From Lithobates sylvaticus (lineage: Eukaryota > Chordata > Amphibia > Anura > Ranidae): a stretch of DNA of 64,000 nt. The stretch is taken from the NCBI GenBank assembly GCA_028564925.1, contig CM053029.1:297488264-297552263 (forward strand), written 5' to 3'. Made by a program: the position numbers and the translations under genes. The notes under the pieces are model-generated. The model searched no databases. It was not told the origin of the DNA and saw nothing but the letters and a program-made list of their open reading frames with translations. This document shows, in pieces, positions 25,181-37,329 of this stretch. Every line of letters starts with the position of its first letter. The stretch's first letter is position 1.

Positions 25181-27447
25181 TTCCACGCAGCGTATGCTCC
25201 AACAGGTGGACAAGAGGTACAGTGTCACTGATGCATCCACTGTCACTGCTCACCATCCTCGTGGCCTCCTCAAATGGTGACAGGACAGTGCATGCATCCC
25301 TGATCATGCTCCACTGGCGTGGGGAAAAAAATCCGAGCTCCCCTGACCCTGTCCTGGTGCCGTAGTTGCACAGGTACTCATTGATGGCCCTCTGCTGCGT
25401 GTGCAGTTGCTGCAGCATGGCCAACGTTGAGTTCCACCTGGTGGGCATGTCACATATAAGGCGGTTCTTGGGCAGGTTCAACTCTTTTTGCAGCTCAGCC
25501 AGCGAGCACTGGCATTATATGATCGGCGGAAATGCACACAGACTTTCCTGGCCTGCTCAGGACATCCTGTAAGCCTGGGTACCTGCCCAAGAACCGCTGC
25601 ACCACCAGGTTAAGGACGTGAGCCATACATGGCACATGGGTCAGCTGTCCCTGTCGCAGGGCGGAGAGGAGGTTGGTGCCATTGTCACAAACCACCATCC
25701 TGGCTTAAGCTGGCGTGGCGTAAACCACCTCTCAGCCTGCCCCTGCAGAGCTGACAGAACCTCTGCCACAGTGTGGCTCCTGTCCCCCAAACACACCAGC
25801 GCAAGCACGGCATGGCATCTTTTTGCCTGCATACTTGCGTAGAACCTTGGATGCCTACGGAGCACCGCTGGTTCCGAGACAGAGCACTAGAAGAGGTCAT
25901 GGAGGAAGAAGAGGAGGGGGTGGAGGAGAGAGGTGTGTCACAACCAGTAGTAGCAATTTGGAGGCGTGGTGGCGGAACAACCTCCAACACTACTGCACCT
26001 TGTCCTGCATCCTTCCCAGCTGCCAAAAGAGTGACCCCAATGGGCCGTGAAAGACAGGTAAGGTCCCTGTCCATGCCTGCTGGACCATGAGTCAGCGGTA
26101 ATATGCACCTTACCGCTGACCGCCCTGTCCAGCGAGGCATGGACATTGCCTTCCACATGCCGGTAGAGAGCCGGAATCGCCTTCCGTGAGAAAAAGTGGC
26201 ATTTGGGAACCTGCCACTGAGGAACCGCACATTGAACAAACTCACGGATGGGGGCCGAGTCTACCAACTGAAAAGGCAGCAGTTGAAGTGCTAGCAATTT
26301 AGCCAAGCTAGCATTCAACCACTGGGCATGTGGATGGCTGGGAGTAAACTTCTTTCGATGTTCCAGCAGCTGGGGCAGGGAAATTTGCCTGGTACAATCG
26401 GACGTTGGTGTACTGCTAGCAGAGTGCCCGCAAGTACTTGGCTGTGACACACCTAATTCTACACCTTCATTCCTCTCAGTGCAGCCTTCAGAGAGGACTG
26501 AAGGTATAGTGGGTTTGGAGATCCCAGCTGATGAGGAGCAAGAGAGGTCCGCTTTGTTCATTGGTGTGGGTCTTTAATGTGCGCTTGCCAACGAGCTGCA
26601 TGGCAGGTCAACATATGTCTGGTCATGCTTGTGGTGCCCAAGCGGCTGATGTTTTGGCCACGCGAGATACGCTTAAGACATATGTTGCAAATAGCAGTGG
26701 TGCAATCTGATGCACTCGTCTCATAAAAGGCCCACACCAAGAACTTTTGTAATAACGTGCAGAGGCAGCACCCTGCACAGGCGGAGCTCTGCGGTGTGAT
26801 TCAGTTGGTGTGCTGGCCTAAAGCTGGCCCCCAGAGGGCATCCTGCCTCGTTGGAGATGTGCCGCCTCCTCCTCCTCCTCTCTCCGTTCAGGCACCCACG
26901 TGGAGTCAGTGACCTCATGATCCCCTCCCTCTTCACCACTGGAGCAAACCTGGCAGTAAGCTGCAGCTGGTGGAACATGACTGCCAGATTGCTGTCCTTG
27001 AGCATCCCCTCTCTCTGCGCTCACGCTACTGCCTTCCTCTAGCTGGGTATCATCATCCGAGCCTTCAAAACGCTGGGCATCCTCCTGGAGCATGTACCCA
27101 ACACTGTGCTCAAACAGTTCGGGGGATTCCTCAGGAGGACATGGTGGGTCTAGGGAAGGGGTGCCTGATGATGACATTGAGTACGCGTTGGCAGCTGCTT
27201 TGCCAGTACCCTGAACCCGGGTGAGAGAGGATGAGGAGGGCTTGGTCATCCACTCTACCAAGCCTTCGGCATGATGCGGCTCAACATGTCCAGCTGCCGA
27301 AAATAAGGACAAGCATGTCCCGTGGCCACGTGCTGATGACGATGCACCACGTCCACAACCAGCACTGTTGTCTTTAGACACAGAGCCTGCATGCCCTGTT
27401 TTCTTGGCTCGTGACTGTCTGCCTCTCCTTTTTGGTCTTCCAGACAT
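25181..27447 (-). pseudogene. hAT transposase, copy D (C-terminus lost in gap)
   Basis: Very close to copy A from the ATG at 27447 (MSGRPKRRGR) to HTLRG before the gap. It shares A's in-frame stop after the BED finger (AHIKDPHQ then stop). The first 52 codons carry five amino-acid differences from A (T/K, Q/H, R/K, R/C, R/C), several explained by CG-to-TG changes. Small insertions or deletions shift the frame several times toward the gap. The hATC domain is missing. It is either the second haplotype of copy A or a real recent duplicate. Its 12-unit leader array and promoter follow in the same order as in A. Confidence 0.85.
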
Positions 27448-27489
27448 TGTAATGGATAGTGTATATTGTGCTGGAGTCACACAGCACAC

Positions 27490-28800
27490 ATACTAACTCC
27501 TGCAGATGGCTGCCTTAGATGACAACAGGCCAGAAGGGCAGATAAAGGGTAAGGTGGCTTAGTGTGCTGTGTTATAGTCACAGAGCACACACACACACTA
27601 ACTCCTGCAGATGGCTGGCTGGCTGGCTGGCTGCCTTAGATGACAACAGGCCAGAAGGGCAGATACAGGGTAAGGTGGTTTAGTGTGCTGTGTTATAGTC
27701 ACAGAGCACACACACACACACTAACTCCTGCAGATGGCTGACTGGCTGGCTGGCTGCCTTAGATGACAACAGGCCAGGAGGGCAGATACAGGGTAAGGTG
27801 GTTTAGTGTGCTGTGTTATAGTCACAGAGCACACACACTAACTCCTGCAGATGGCTGGCTGGCTGGCTGCCTTAGATGACAACAGGCCAGAAGGGCAGAT
27901 ACAGGGTAAGGTGGTTTAGTGTGCTGTGTTATAGTCACAGAGCACACACACACACACTAACTCCTGCAGATGGCTGACTGGCTGGCTGGCTGGCTGCCTT
28001 AGATGACAACAGGCCAGGAGGGCAGATACAGGGTAAGGTGGTTTAGTGTGCTGTGTTATAGTCACAGAGCACACACACTAACTCCTGCAGATGGCTGGCT
28101 GGCTGGCTGCCTTAGATGACAACAGGCCAGAAGGGCAGATACAGGGTTAAGGTGGTTTAGTGTGCTGTGTTATAGTCACAGAGCACACACACACACACAC
28201 ACTAACTCCTGCAGATGGCTGGCTGGCTGCCTTAGATGACAACAGGCCAGAAGGGCAGATACAGGGTAAGGTGGTTTAGTGTGCTGTGTTATAGTCACAG
28301 AGCACACACACACTAACTCCTGCAGATGGCTGGCTGGCTGCCTTAGATGACAACAGGCCAGAAGGCAGATACAGGGTAAGGTGGTTTAGTGTGCTGTGTT
28401 ATAGTCACAGAGCACACACACACTAACTCCTGCAGATGGATGGCTGGCTGCCTTAGATGACAACAGGCCAGAAGGGCAGATACGGGGTAAGGTGGTTTAG
28501 TGTGCTGTGTTATAGTCACAGAGCACACACACACTAACTCCTGCAGATGGCTGGCTGGCTGGCTGGCTGCCTTAGATGACAACAGGCCAGAAGGGCAGAT
28601 ACAGGGTAAGGTGGTTTGGTGTGCTGTGTTATAGTCACAGAGCACACACACACTAACTCCTGCAGATGTCTGGCTGGCTGTCTGGCTGCCTTAGATGACA
28701 ACAGGCCAGAAGGGCAGATACAGGTAAGGTGGTTTAGTGTGCTACTGCTGTGCTATACTAATACAGCACGCACACACACTAACTCCTGCAGATGGCTGGA
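27490..28800 (-). repeat. hAT leader array, copy D, 12 units of ~105-125 bp
   Basis: Same unit, same number of units and same order of diagnostic variants as 17864-19205; differences are mainly in (GGCT)n and (CA)n lengths. This is the strongest sign that A and D are the same locus or a very recent copy. Confidence 0.92.
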
Positions 28801-28989
28801 TTGGTAGAGATTGAGAACAGCACTGAGAAGAATAAACTATCCCTGCCTATTTTTCCTCTTTCCCTACACTATTCCCCACACAGAAATGAATCACAAGTAG
28901 ATATAGTGTGTACACCGTACATTACAGTCTGTCACTGACACTGTTCCTAATGCCGGAAAACACTACACGAGGCCGCCGGCGCGGCGGCC

Positions 28990-28996
28990 TTATATA
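28990..28996 (-). promoter_or_regulatory. TATA-like box of transposase D
   Basis: TATATAA on the minus strand in the same context as 19394-19400 (GC-rich CCGCCGGCGCGGC block on its transcribed side, 'gtgtactaaa' on the other). Confidence 0.5.
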
Positions 28997-29026
28997 GTGT
29001 GGGGTGTGTACTAAACCCCCTGAGCT

Positions 29027-29063
29027 ATAATTGGCCACAGGCATCCTGCCTGTGGCCAATTAT
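29027..29063. promoter_or_regulatory. Perfect 17-bp hairpin, hAT-A/D 5' subterminal region
   Basis: Arms 29027-29043 and 29047-29063, loop TCC, identical to 19431-19467. It lies immediately before the insertion point of hAT-C. Confidence 0.8.
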
Positions 29064-29067
29064 TGCT

Positions 29068-29075
29068 CTCCTCGC
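29068..29075. repeat. Left target-site duplication of hAT-C (CTCCTCGC)
   Basis: CTCCTCGC directly before TAGGGATG at 29076; the same 8 bp directly follow CATCCCTA at 39750-39757. The joined flanks recreate the 5' subterminal sequence of this family ('ggctctcttcgctgccggcg' at 132-150 is the unoccupied equivalent with one mismatch), which shows that hAT-C inserted into hAT-A. Confidence 0.92.
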
Positions 29076-29350
29076 TAGGGATGGGCCCGGTGCTCGATGC
29101 GAACCCATGTTCGCATCGAGCACCGGGTGTTCGCTCGCTCGGCGAGCCCAGAACTATTTTGGCTGCTCGCATCACGTTCGTGTGATGCGAGCGCCCCCGC
29201 AATGCATTGCGGCCGGCGCGGCCGGCGCAGTGCATTGCTGGCTGATGATTGGCCAAGCATGCACTGTGACCCCGCATGCTTGGCCAATCACAGCGCCGGA
29301 AACTCGAAGAGCCATAATTGGCTACAGGCAGGACGCCTGTAGCCAATTAC
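29076..29350 (+). mobile_element. hAT-C 5' terminal repeat and hairpin-rich subterminal region
   Basis: Contains inverted repeats in series: CGGTGCTCGATGCGAAC with its complement at the very end; the TCGCATCA...TGATGCGA pair; AATGCATTGC; TTGGCCAAGCATGC with GCATGCTTGGCCAA; and the 15-bp stem 29315-29329/29335-29349. This order is the reverse of that at 1-368 and 39758-39973. Clusters of palindromes near the ends are typical places for transposase binding in hAT elements; here that is inference. Confidence 0.85.
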
Positions 29351-29385
29351 AGCTCAGGGGCTTTAGTACACGCCCCCCCCCCCCC

Positions 29386-29392
29386 TATAAAA
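29386..29392 (+). promoter_or_regulatory. TATA box of transposase C
   Basis: TATAAAA following a poly-C tract and followed by GGCCGCCACGCCGTCTGCG. It is the best TATA consensus among the copies and stands upstream of the leader and array that lead to the ATG at 33993. Confidence 0.6.
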
Positions 29393-29547
29393 GGCCGCCA
29401 CGCCGTCTGCGCCGGTCACATGCTGTTCCGGCGTAGATAGAGCAGGATAGTTCTGTGACACTCTGCTGGATTTAGTTAGTTAGAGAGATTTACTTAGAGA
29501 GATTGAGTTAGATAGATTCATTTACAAAGATTGATTTAGAAAGAGGG

Positions 29548-32500
29548 GCTTGTAGTGTGTTCGTGGCAGGCAGGCAGAGCTCCTATATTTTGTTCCCAGA
29601 AGCACCTATAGGACTTGTAGTGTGTTCGTGGCAGGCAGGCAGAGCTCCTATATTTTGTTCCCAGAAGCACCTATAGGACTTGTAGTGTGTTCGTGGCAGG
29701 CAGGCAGAGCTCCTATATTTTGTTCCCAGAAGCACCTATAGGACTTGTAGTGTGTTCGTGGCAGGCAGGCAGAGCTCCTATATTTTGTTCCCAGAAGCAC
29801 CTATAGGACTTGTAGTGTGTTAGTGGCAGGCAGGCAGGCAGAGCTCCTATATTTTGTTCCCAGAAGCACCTATAGGACTTGTAGTGTGTTCGTGGCAGGC
29901 AGGCAGAGCTCCTATATTTTCTTCCCAGAAGCACCTATAGGACTTGAAGTGTGTTAGTCCCATCACACAGAGATCATATATTTTGTTCCCAGAAGCACCT
30001 ATAGGACTTGAAGTGTGTTAGTCCCATCACACAGACCTATATTTTTCTTCCCAGAAGCACCTATAGGACTTGAAGTGTGTTAGTCCCATCACACAGAGAT
30101 CATATATTTTGTTCCCAGAAGCACCTATAGGACTTGAAGTGTGTTAGTCCCATCACACAGAGATCATATATTTTGTTCCCAGAAGCACCTATAGGACTTG
30201 AAGTGTGTTAGTCCCATCACACAGACCTATATTTTCTTCCCAGAAGCACCTATAGGACTTGAAGTGTGTTAGTCCCATCACACAGAGATCATATATTTTG
30301 TTCCCAGAAGCACCTATAGGACTTGAAGTTTGTTAGTCCCATCACACAGAGATCATATATTTTGTTCCCAGAAGCACCTATAGGACTTGAAGTGTGTTAG
30401 TCCCATCACACAGAGATCATATATTTTGTTCCAGAAGCACCTATAGGACTTGAAGTGTGTTAGTCCCATCACACAGACCTATATATTTTCTTCCCAGAAG
30501 CACCTATAGGACTTGAAGTGTGTTAGTCCCATCACACAGACCTACATTTTCTTCCCAGAAGCACCCATAGGACTTGAAGTGTGTTAGTCCCATCACACAG
30601 AGATCATATTTTGTTCCCAGAAGCACCTATAGGACTTGAAGTGTGTTAGTCCCATCACACAGACCTATATTTTCTTCCCAGAAGCACCTATAGGACTTGA
30701 AGTGTGTTAGTCCCATCACACAGAGATCATATATTTTCTTCCCAGAAGCACCTATAGGACTTGAAGTGTGTTAGTCCCATCACACAGAGATCATATATTT
30801 TGTTCCCAGAAGCACCTATAGGACTTGAGGTGTGTTAGTCCCATCACACAGACCTACATTTTCTTCCCAGAAGCACCTATAGGACTTGAAGTGTGTTAGT
30901 CCCATCACACAGAGGTCCTATATTTTGTTCCCAGAAGCACCTATAGGACTTGAAGTGTGTTAGTCCCATCACACAGACCTATATTTTCTTCCCAGAAGCA
31001 CCTATAGGACTTGAAGTGTGTTAGTCCCATCACACAGAGATCATATATTTTGTTCCCAGAAGCACCTATAGGACTTGAAGTGTGTTAGTCCCATCACACA
31101 GAGATCATATATTTTGTTCCCAGAAGCACCTATAGGACTTGAAGTGTGTTAGTCCCATCACACAGACCTATATTTTCTTCCCAGAAGCACCTATAGGACT
31201 TGAAGTGTGTTAGTCCCATCACACAGAGATCATATATTTTGTTCCCAGAGGCACCTATAGGACTTGAGGTGTGTTAGTCCCATCACACAGACCTACATTT
31301 TCTTCCCAGAAGCACCTATAGGACTTGAAGTGTGTTAGTCCCATCACACAGAGATCCTATATTTTGTTCCCAGAAGCACCTATAGGACTTGAAGTGTGTT
31401 AGTCCCATCACACAGACCTATATTTTCTTCCCAGAAGCACCTATAGGACTTGAAGTGTGTTAGTCCCATCACACAGAGATCATATATTTTGTTCCCAGAA
31501 GCACCTATAGGACTTGAAGTGTGTTAGTCCCAACACACAGAGATCATATATTTTGTTCCCAGAAGCACCTATAGGACTTGAAGTGTGTTAGTCCCATCAC
31601 ACAGACCTATATTTTCTTCCCAGAAGCACCTATAGGACTTGAAGTGTGTTAGTCCCATCACACAGAGATCATATATTTTGTTCCCAGAGGCACCTATAGG
31701 ACTTGAAGTGTGTTAGTCCCATCACACAGACCTACATTTTCTTCCCAGAAGCACCCATAGGACTTGAAGTGTGTTAGTCCCATCACACAGAGATCCTATA
31801 TTTTGTTCCCAGAAGCACCTATAGGACTTGAAGTGTGTTAGTCCCATCACACAGACCTATATTTTCTTCCCAGAAGCACCTATAGGACTTGAAGTGTGTA
31901 GTCCCATCACACAGAGATCATATATTTTGTTCCCAGAAGCACCTATAGGACTTGAAGTGTGTTAGTCCCATCACACAGAGATCATATATTTTGTTCCCAG
32001 AAGCACCTATAGGACTTGAATTGTGTTAGTCCCATCACACAGACCTATATTTTCTTCCCAGAAGCAACCTATAGGACTTGAAGTGTGTTAGTCCCATCAC
32101 ACAGAGATCATATATTTTGTTCCCAGAGGCACCTATAGGACTTGAGGTGTGTTAGTCCCATCACACAGACCTACATTTTCTTCCCAGAAGCACCTATAGG
32201 ACTTGAAGTGTGTTAGTCCCATCACACAGAGATCCTATATTTTGTTCCCAGAAGCACCTATAGGACTTGAAGTGTGTTAGTCCCATCACACAGACCTATA
32301 TTTTCTTCCCAGAAGCACCTATAGGACTTGAAGTGTGTTAGTCCCATCACACAGAGATCATATATTTTGTTCCCAGAAGCACCTATAGGACTTGAAGTGT
32401 GTTAGTCCCATCACACAGAGATCATATATTTTGTTCCCAGAAGCACCTATAGGACTTGAAGTGTGTTAGTCCCATCACACAGACCTATATTTTCTTCCCA

Positions 32501-33985
32501 GAAGCACCTATAGGACTTGAAGTGTGTTAGTCCCATCACACAGAGATCATATATTTTGTTCCCAGAAGCACCTATAGGACTTGAAGTGTGTTAGTCCCAT
32601 CACACAGACCTATATTTTCTTCCCAGAAGCACCTATAGGACTTGAAGTGTGTTAGTCCCATCACACAGAGATCATATATTTTTGTTCCCAGAAGCACCTA
32701 TAGGACTTGAAGTGTGTTAGTCCCATCACACAGACCTATATTTTCTTCCCAGAAGCACCCATAGGACTTGAAGTGTGTTAGTCCCATCACACAGAGATCC
32801 TATATTTTGTTCCCAGAAGCACCTATAGGACTTGAAGTGTGTTAGTCCCATCACACAGACCTATATATTTTCTTCCCAGAAGCACCAATAGGACTTCTAG
32901 TGTGTTAGTGGCATCACACAGAGCTCCTCTATTTTCTTTGCAGAAGCACCCACAGGACTTCTAGTGTGTTAGTGGCATCACACAGAGCTCCTATATTTTC
33001 TTCTCAGCAGCACCCACAGGACTTCTAGTGTGTTAGTGGCATCACACAGAGCTCCTCTATTTTCTTTGCAGAAGCACCCATAGGACTTCTAGTGTGTTAG
33101 TGGCATCACACAGAGCTCTATATTTTCTTCTCAGCAGCACCCACAGGACTTCTAGTGTGTTAGTGGCATCACACAGAGCTCCTCTATTTTCTTTGCAGAA
33201 GCACCCATAGGACTTCTAGTGTGTTAGTGGCATCACACAGAGCTCCTATATTTTCTTCTCAGCAGCACCCACAGGACTTCGAGTGTGTTAGTGGCATCAC
33301 ACAGAGCTCCTCTATTTTTCTTTGCAGAAGCACCCATAGGACTTCTAGTGTGTTAGTGGCATCACACAGAGCTCCTATATTTTCTTCTCAGCAGCACCCA
33401 CAGGACTTCTAGAGTGTTAGTGGCATCACACAGAGCTCCTCTATTTTCTTTGCAGAAGCACCCATAGGACTTCTAGTGTGTTAGTGGCATCACACAGAGC
33501 TCCTATATTTTCTTCTCAGCAGCACCCACAGGACTTCTAGTGTGTTAGTGGCATCACACAGAGCTCCTCTATTTCTTTGCAGAAGCACCCATAGGACTTC
33601 TAGTGTGTTAGTGGCATCACACAGAGCTCCTATATTTTCTTCTCAGCAGCACCCACAGGACTTCGAGTGAGATAGTGGCATCACACAGAGCTCCTCTAAT
33701 TTCTTTGCAGAAGCACCCATAGGACTTCTAGTGTGTTAGTGGCATCACACAGAGCTCCTATATTTTCTTTCAGCAGCACCCACAGGACTTCTAGTGTGTT
33801 AGTGGCATCACACAGAGCTCCTCTATTTTCTTTGCAGAAGCACCCATAGGACTTTCTAGTGTGTTAGTGGCATCACACAGAGCTCCTATAGTTTCTTTGC
33901 AGAAGCACCCATAGGACTTCTAGTGTGTTAGTGGCATCACACAGAGCTCCTATATATTCTTCTCAGCAGCACCCACAGGACTACC
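29548..33985 (+). repeat. hAT-C 5' leader array, about 70 units of ~61-65 bp
   Basis: Three successive subtypes. Units 1-6 contain 'gtggcaggcaggcagagctc'. A long middle set alternates 'agatcatatattttgttccc' and 'gacctatattttcttccc' with 'cccatcacacag'. The last ~17 units (from about 32890) contain 'ttagtggcatcacacag', with 'tctattttctttgcag' in alternate units. Every unit has a pyrimidine-rich tract ending in CAG before AAGCACC, which resembles a 3' splice site. The last unit runs into CTACCGACTACA and the transposase ATG. It is transcribed if the TATA box at 29386 is used. Confidence 0.93.
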
Positions 33986-33992
33986 GACTACA

Positions 33993-36900
33993 ATGGCTGG
34001 AAGACCGCCAAGGGGAGGCAGAGCGTGCAGAGCCAAGAACACAGGGCAGGCAGGCTCTGTTTCTAGTGGACGTGGCCGTGGGCGTGGCCGTGGACGTGGT
34101 CGTGCATCGTCATCAGCACGTGGCCATGGGACACGCGCGTCTTTGTTTTCGGCAGCTGGACATGTGGAGCCGCATCATGCTGAAGGCTTGGTAGAATGGA
34201 TGACCAAGCCCTCCTCATCCTCCTCATCCTCTCTCACCCAGGCTCAGGGTACTGGCAGAGCATCATCAGCCACCCCTTCCCTAGACCCACCATGTCCTCC
34301 TGAGGAGTCCCCCGAACACTTTGAGCACAGTGTTGGGTACATGCTCCAGGAGGATGCCCAACGATTCGAAGGCTCGGATGATGATACCCAGCTTGAGGAA
34401 TCTGGCAGTACTGTTCCACCAGCTGCAGCTTACTGCCAGGTTTGCTCTAGTGGTGAAGAGGGAGGGGATGATGAGGTCACTGACTCCACGTGGGTGCCTG
34501 AAGGGAGAGAGGATGAGGAGGAGGACGAGGAGGAGGAGGATGCGGCGTCACATGTCCAACGAGGCAGGATGCCCCCTGGAGGCCAGGTAGAGGCCAGCAC
34601 AGCAACTGTACAACACCGCAGAGCTCCGCCTGTGCAGGGCGCTGCCTCTGCACGTTATCAGAAAAGTTCTTTGGTGTGGGCCTTTTTTGAGACGAGTGCA
34701 TCAGATCGCACCACTGCTATTTGCAATATTTGTCTCAAGCGTATCTCGCGTGGCCAAAACATCAGCCGCTTGGGCACCACAAGCATGACCAGACATATGT
34801 CGACCTGCCATGCAGCTCGTTGGCAGGCACACAGAAAAGACCCACACCAAAGAACTAAGCGGACCTCTCCTTGCTCCTCATCAGCTGGGATCTCCATCCC
34901 CACTACACCTTCAGTCCTCTCTGAAAGCTGCTCTGAGAGGACTGAAGGTGTAGAATTAGGTGTGTCACAACCAAGTACTTGCAGTACACCCGACGTCCGA
35001 TTGCAGCAGGCAAATTTCCCTGCCCCAGCTGCTGGACCGTAGAAAGAAGTACACTCCCAGCCATCCACATGCCCAGCGGTTAAATGCTAGCTTGGCTAAA
35101 TTGCTAGCACTTCAACTGCTGCCTTTTCAGTTGGTAGACTCGGCCCCCTTCCGTGAGTTTGTTCAATGTGCGGTTCCTCAGTGGCAGGTTCCCAAACGCC
35201 ACTTTTTTCTCACGGAAGGCGATTCCGTCTCTCTACCGGCATGTGGAGGGCAATGTCCATGCCTCGCTGGACAGGGCAGTCAGCGGTAAGGTGCATATTA
35301 CCGCTGACTCATGGTCCAGCAGGCATGGACAGGGACGGTACCTTTCTTTCACGGCCCATTGGGTCACTCTATTGGCAGCTGGGAGGGATGCAGGACAAGG
35401 TGCAGTAGTGTTGGAGGTTGTTCCGCCACCACGCCTCCAAAACGCTACTACTGCTACTGGTTGTGACACACCTCTCTCCTCCACCCCCTCCTCTTCTTCT
35501 TCCTCCAGTGCTCTGTCCTTGGAACCAGCGGTGCTCCGTAGGCGTACAAGGGGCTACGCAAGTACGCAGGCAAAAAGATGCCATGCCGTGCTTGCGCTGG
35601 TGTGTTTGGGGGACAGGAGCCACACTGGGCCAGAGGTTCTGGCAGCTCTGCAGGGGCAGGCCGAGAGGTGGTTCACGCCACGTCAGCTTAAGCCAGGAAT
35701 GGTCGTTTCTGACAATGGCACCAACCTCCTCTCCGCCCTGCGACAGGGGCAGCTCACCCATGTGCCCTGCATGGCTCACGTCCTCAACCTGGTGGTGCAG
35801 CGGTTCTTGGGCAGGTTCCCAGGCTTACAGGATGTCCTGAGGCAGGCCAGGAAAGTCTGTGTGCATTTCCGCCGATCTTATAATGCCAGTGCTCGGCTGA
35901 CTGAGCTGCAAAAGGAGCTGAACCTGCCCAAGAACCGCCTAATATGTGACATGCCCACCAGGTGGAACTCAACGTTGGCCATGCTGCAGCGACTGCACAC
36001 GCAGCAGAGGGCCATCAATGAGTACCTTTGCGACTATGGCACCAGGACAGGGTCAGGGGAGCTTGGTTTTTTTTTCCCCACGTCAGTGGAGCATGATCAG
36101 GGATGCATGCACTGTCCTCTCACCATTTGAGGAGGCCACGAGGATGGTGAGCAGTGACAGTGCATGCATCAGTGACACTGTCCCTCTTGTCCACCTGTTG
36201 GAGCATACGCTGCGTGGGATAATGGACAGGGCACTTGAGGCAGAACAGAGGCAGGAAGAGGAGGACTTCCTTGCCTCTCAAGGCCCCCTTTATCCGGACA
36301 GTGTTCCTTCTGTCCCACCCATCACACAGGAAGAGGATGAGGAGGAGGAGGAGGAGGAGGAGGAGGAGGATTGTGTGAGCATGGAGGTGGAGCCTGGCAC
36401 TCAGCATCAGCAGCAGCAGTCTTTTAGGGATGATGTACAGTCCCAACAAACCAGTGGACTTGTACGTGGCTGGGAGGAGGTGGCTGGCGATCATGTCATC
36501 CTCAGTGACCCAGAAGACTCCGGACCGAATGCCTCAGCTAACCTACGCTGCATGGCCTCCCTGATCCTGCAAAGCCTGCGGAAGGATCCTCGTGTTCTTC
36601 GGATCAAGGAGAGGGACCATTACTGGCTGGCCACTCTCCTTGATCCGCGGTACAAGGGTAAGGTTGCGGACCTTATCTTGCCATCGCAGAGGGAGCAGAG
36701 GATGAGACATCTCAGGGAGGCCTTGCAGAAAGGTCTGTGCAACGCGTTCCCAGAAACTGGGAGGCTACAAACTCCTGGTCCTGGGCGACGAGTTGCTGAG
36801 GCTTCGGTCAGTAGCAGAAGGAGCGGTGGGGAAGGTGGACGTCTGACCGATGCGTTCAGACAATTTTTTAGTCCGCAGCCCCAAGGTATGATCAGTTCCA

Positions 36901-37229
36901 GCAACCATCGCCAGCGTCTGATATACATGGTGCAGGAATACCTTGGGGCAAGGTCAGACTTGGACACCTTTCCCACCGAAAATCCTCTGGCTTACTGGGT
37001 CCTGAGGATGGATCACTGGCCAGAGCTTGCACAGTATGCAATTGAGCTACTGGCCTGTCCTGCCTCCAGCGTTCTTTCCGAACGCACATTCAGTGCTGCT
37101 GGAGGATTTGTCACCGATCATAGGGTGCGCCTGTCCACCGCCTCGGTTGATCGACTGACCTTCATCAAAATGAATCAGTCTTGGATCACCACCAGCTACC
37201 AGGCACCTGAGGCGGATATAACCGAATAA
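33993..37229 (+). pseudogene. hAT transposase with BED zinc finger, copy C (nearly complete)
   Basis: The best copy; ATG at 33993 (MAGRPPRGGR) directly after the leader array, stop TAA at 37227-37229, about 1,078 codons in all. Residues 24-37 are Arg/Gly-rich and 172-183 acidic. A BED finger uses C244, C247, H268 and H273. Then come ITADSWSS (first catalytic Asp), a DNGTN block and CMAHVLNLV (second Asp region), RWNSTLAML, an Asp/Glu-rich insertion near 36330-36370, and a C-terminal hATC domain (36895-37180) with SSVLSERTFSAAGG, which holds the conserved Glu. The frame shifts near 34990, at a T-run near 35205 and at a T-run near 36070; runs of this kind are prone to sequencing error, and copy B has one fewer T at the third site. 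The role is cut-and-paste transposition of this family. Confidence 0.92.
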
Positions 37230-37329
37230 TTTTTTAATATCACATCCCTTCAAGACTGCCTATGCTGATGCTGAGTGACTGTCCTCTTATGTTCACTGAC
37301 TATCCTCTTCCTCCTCCTCAATGATCCAT

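Noticed and set aside
22706-27447. Four independent transposase genes in the cluster
   Set aside because: Copies B and D match C and A in content, order and array variants and flank a 500-N placeholder gap, so counting them as separate genes is unsafe.
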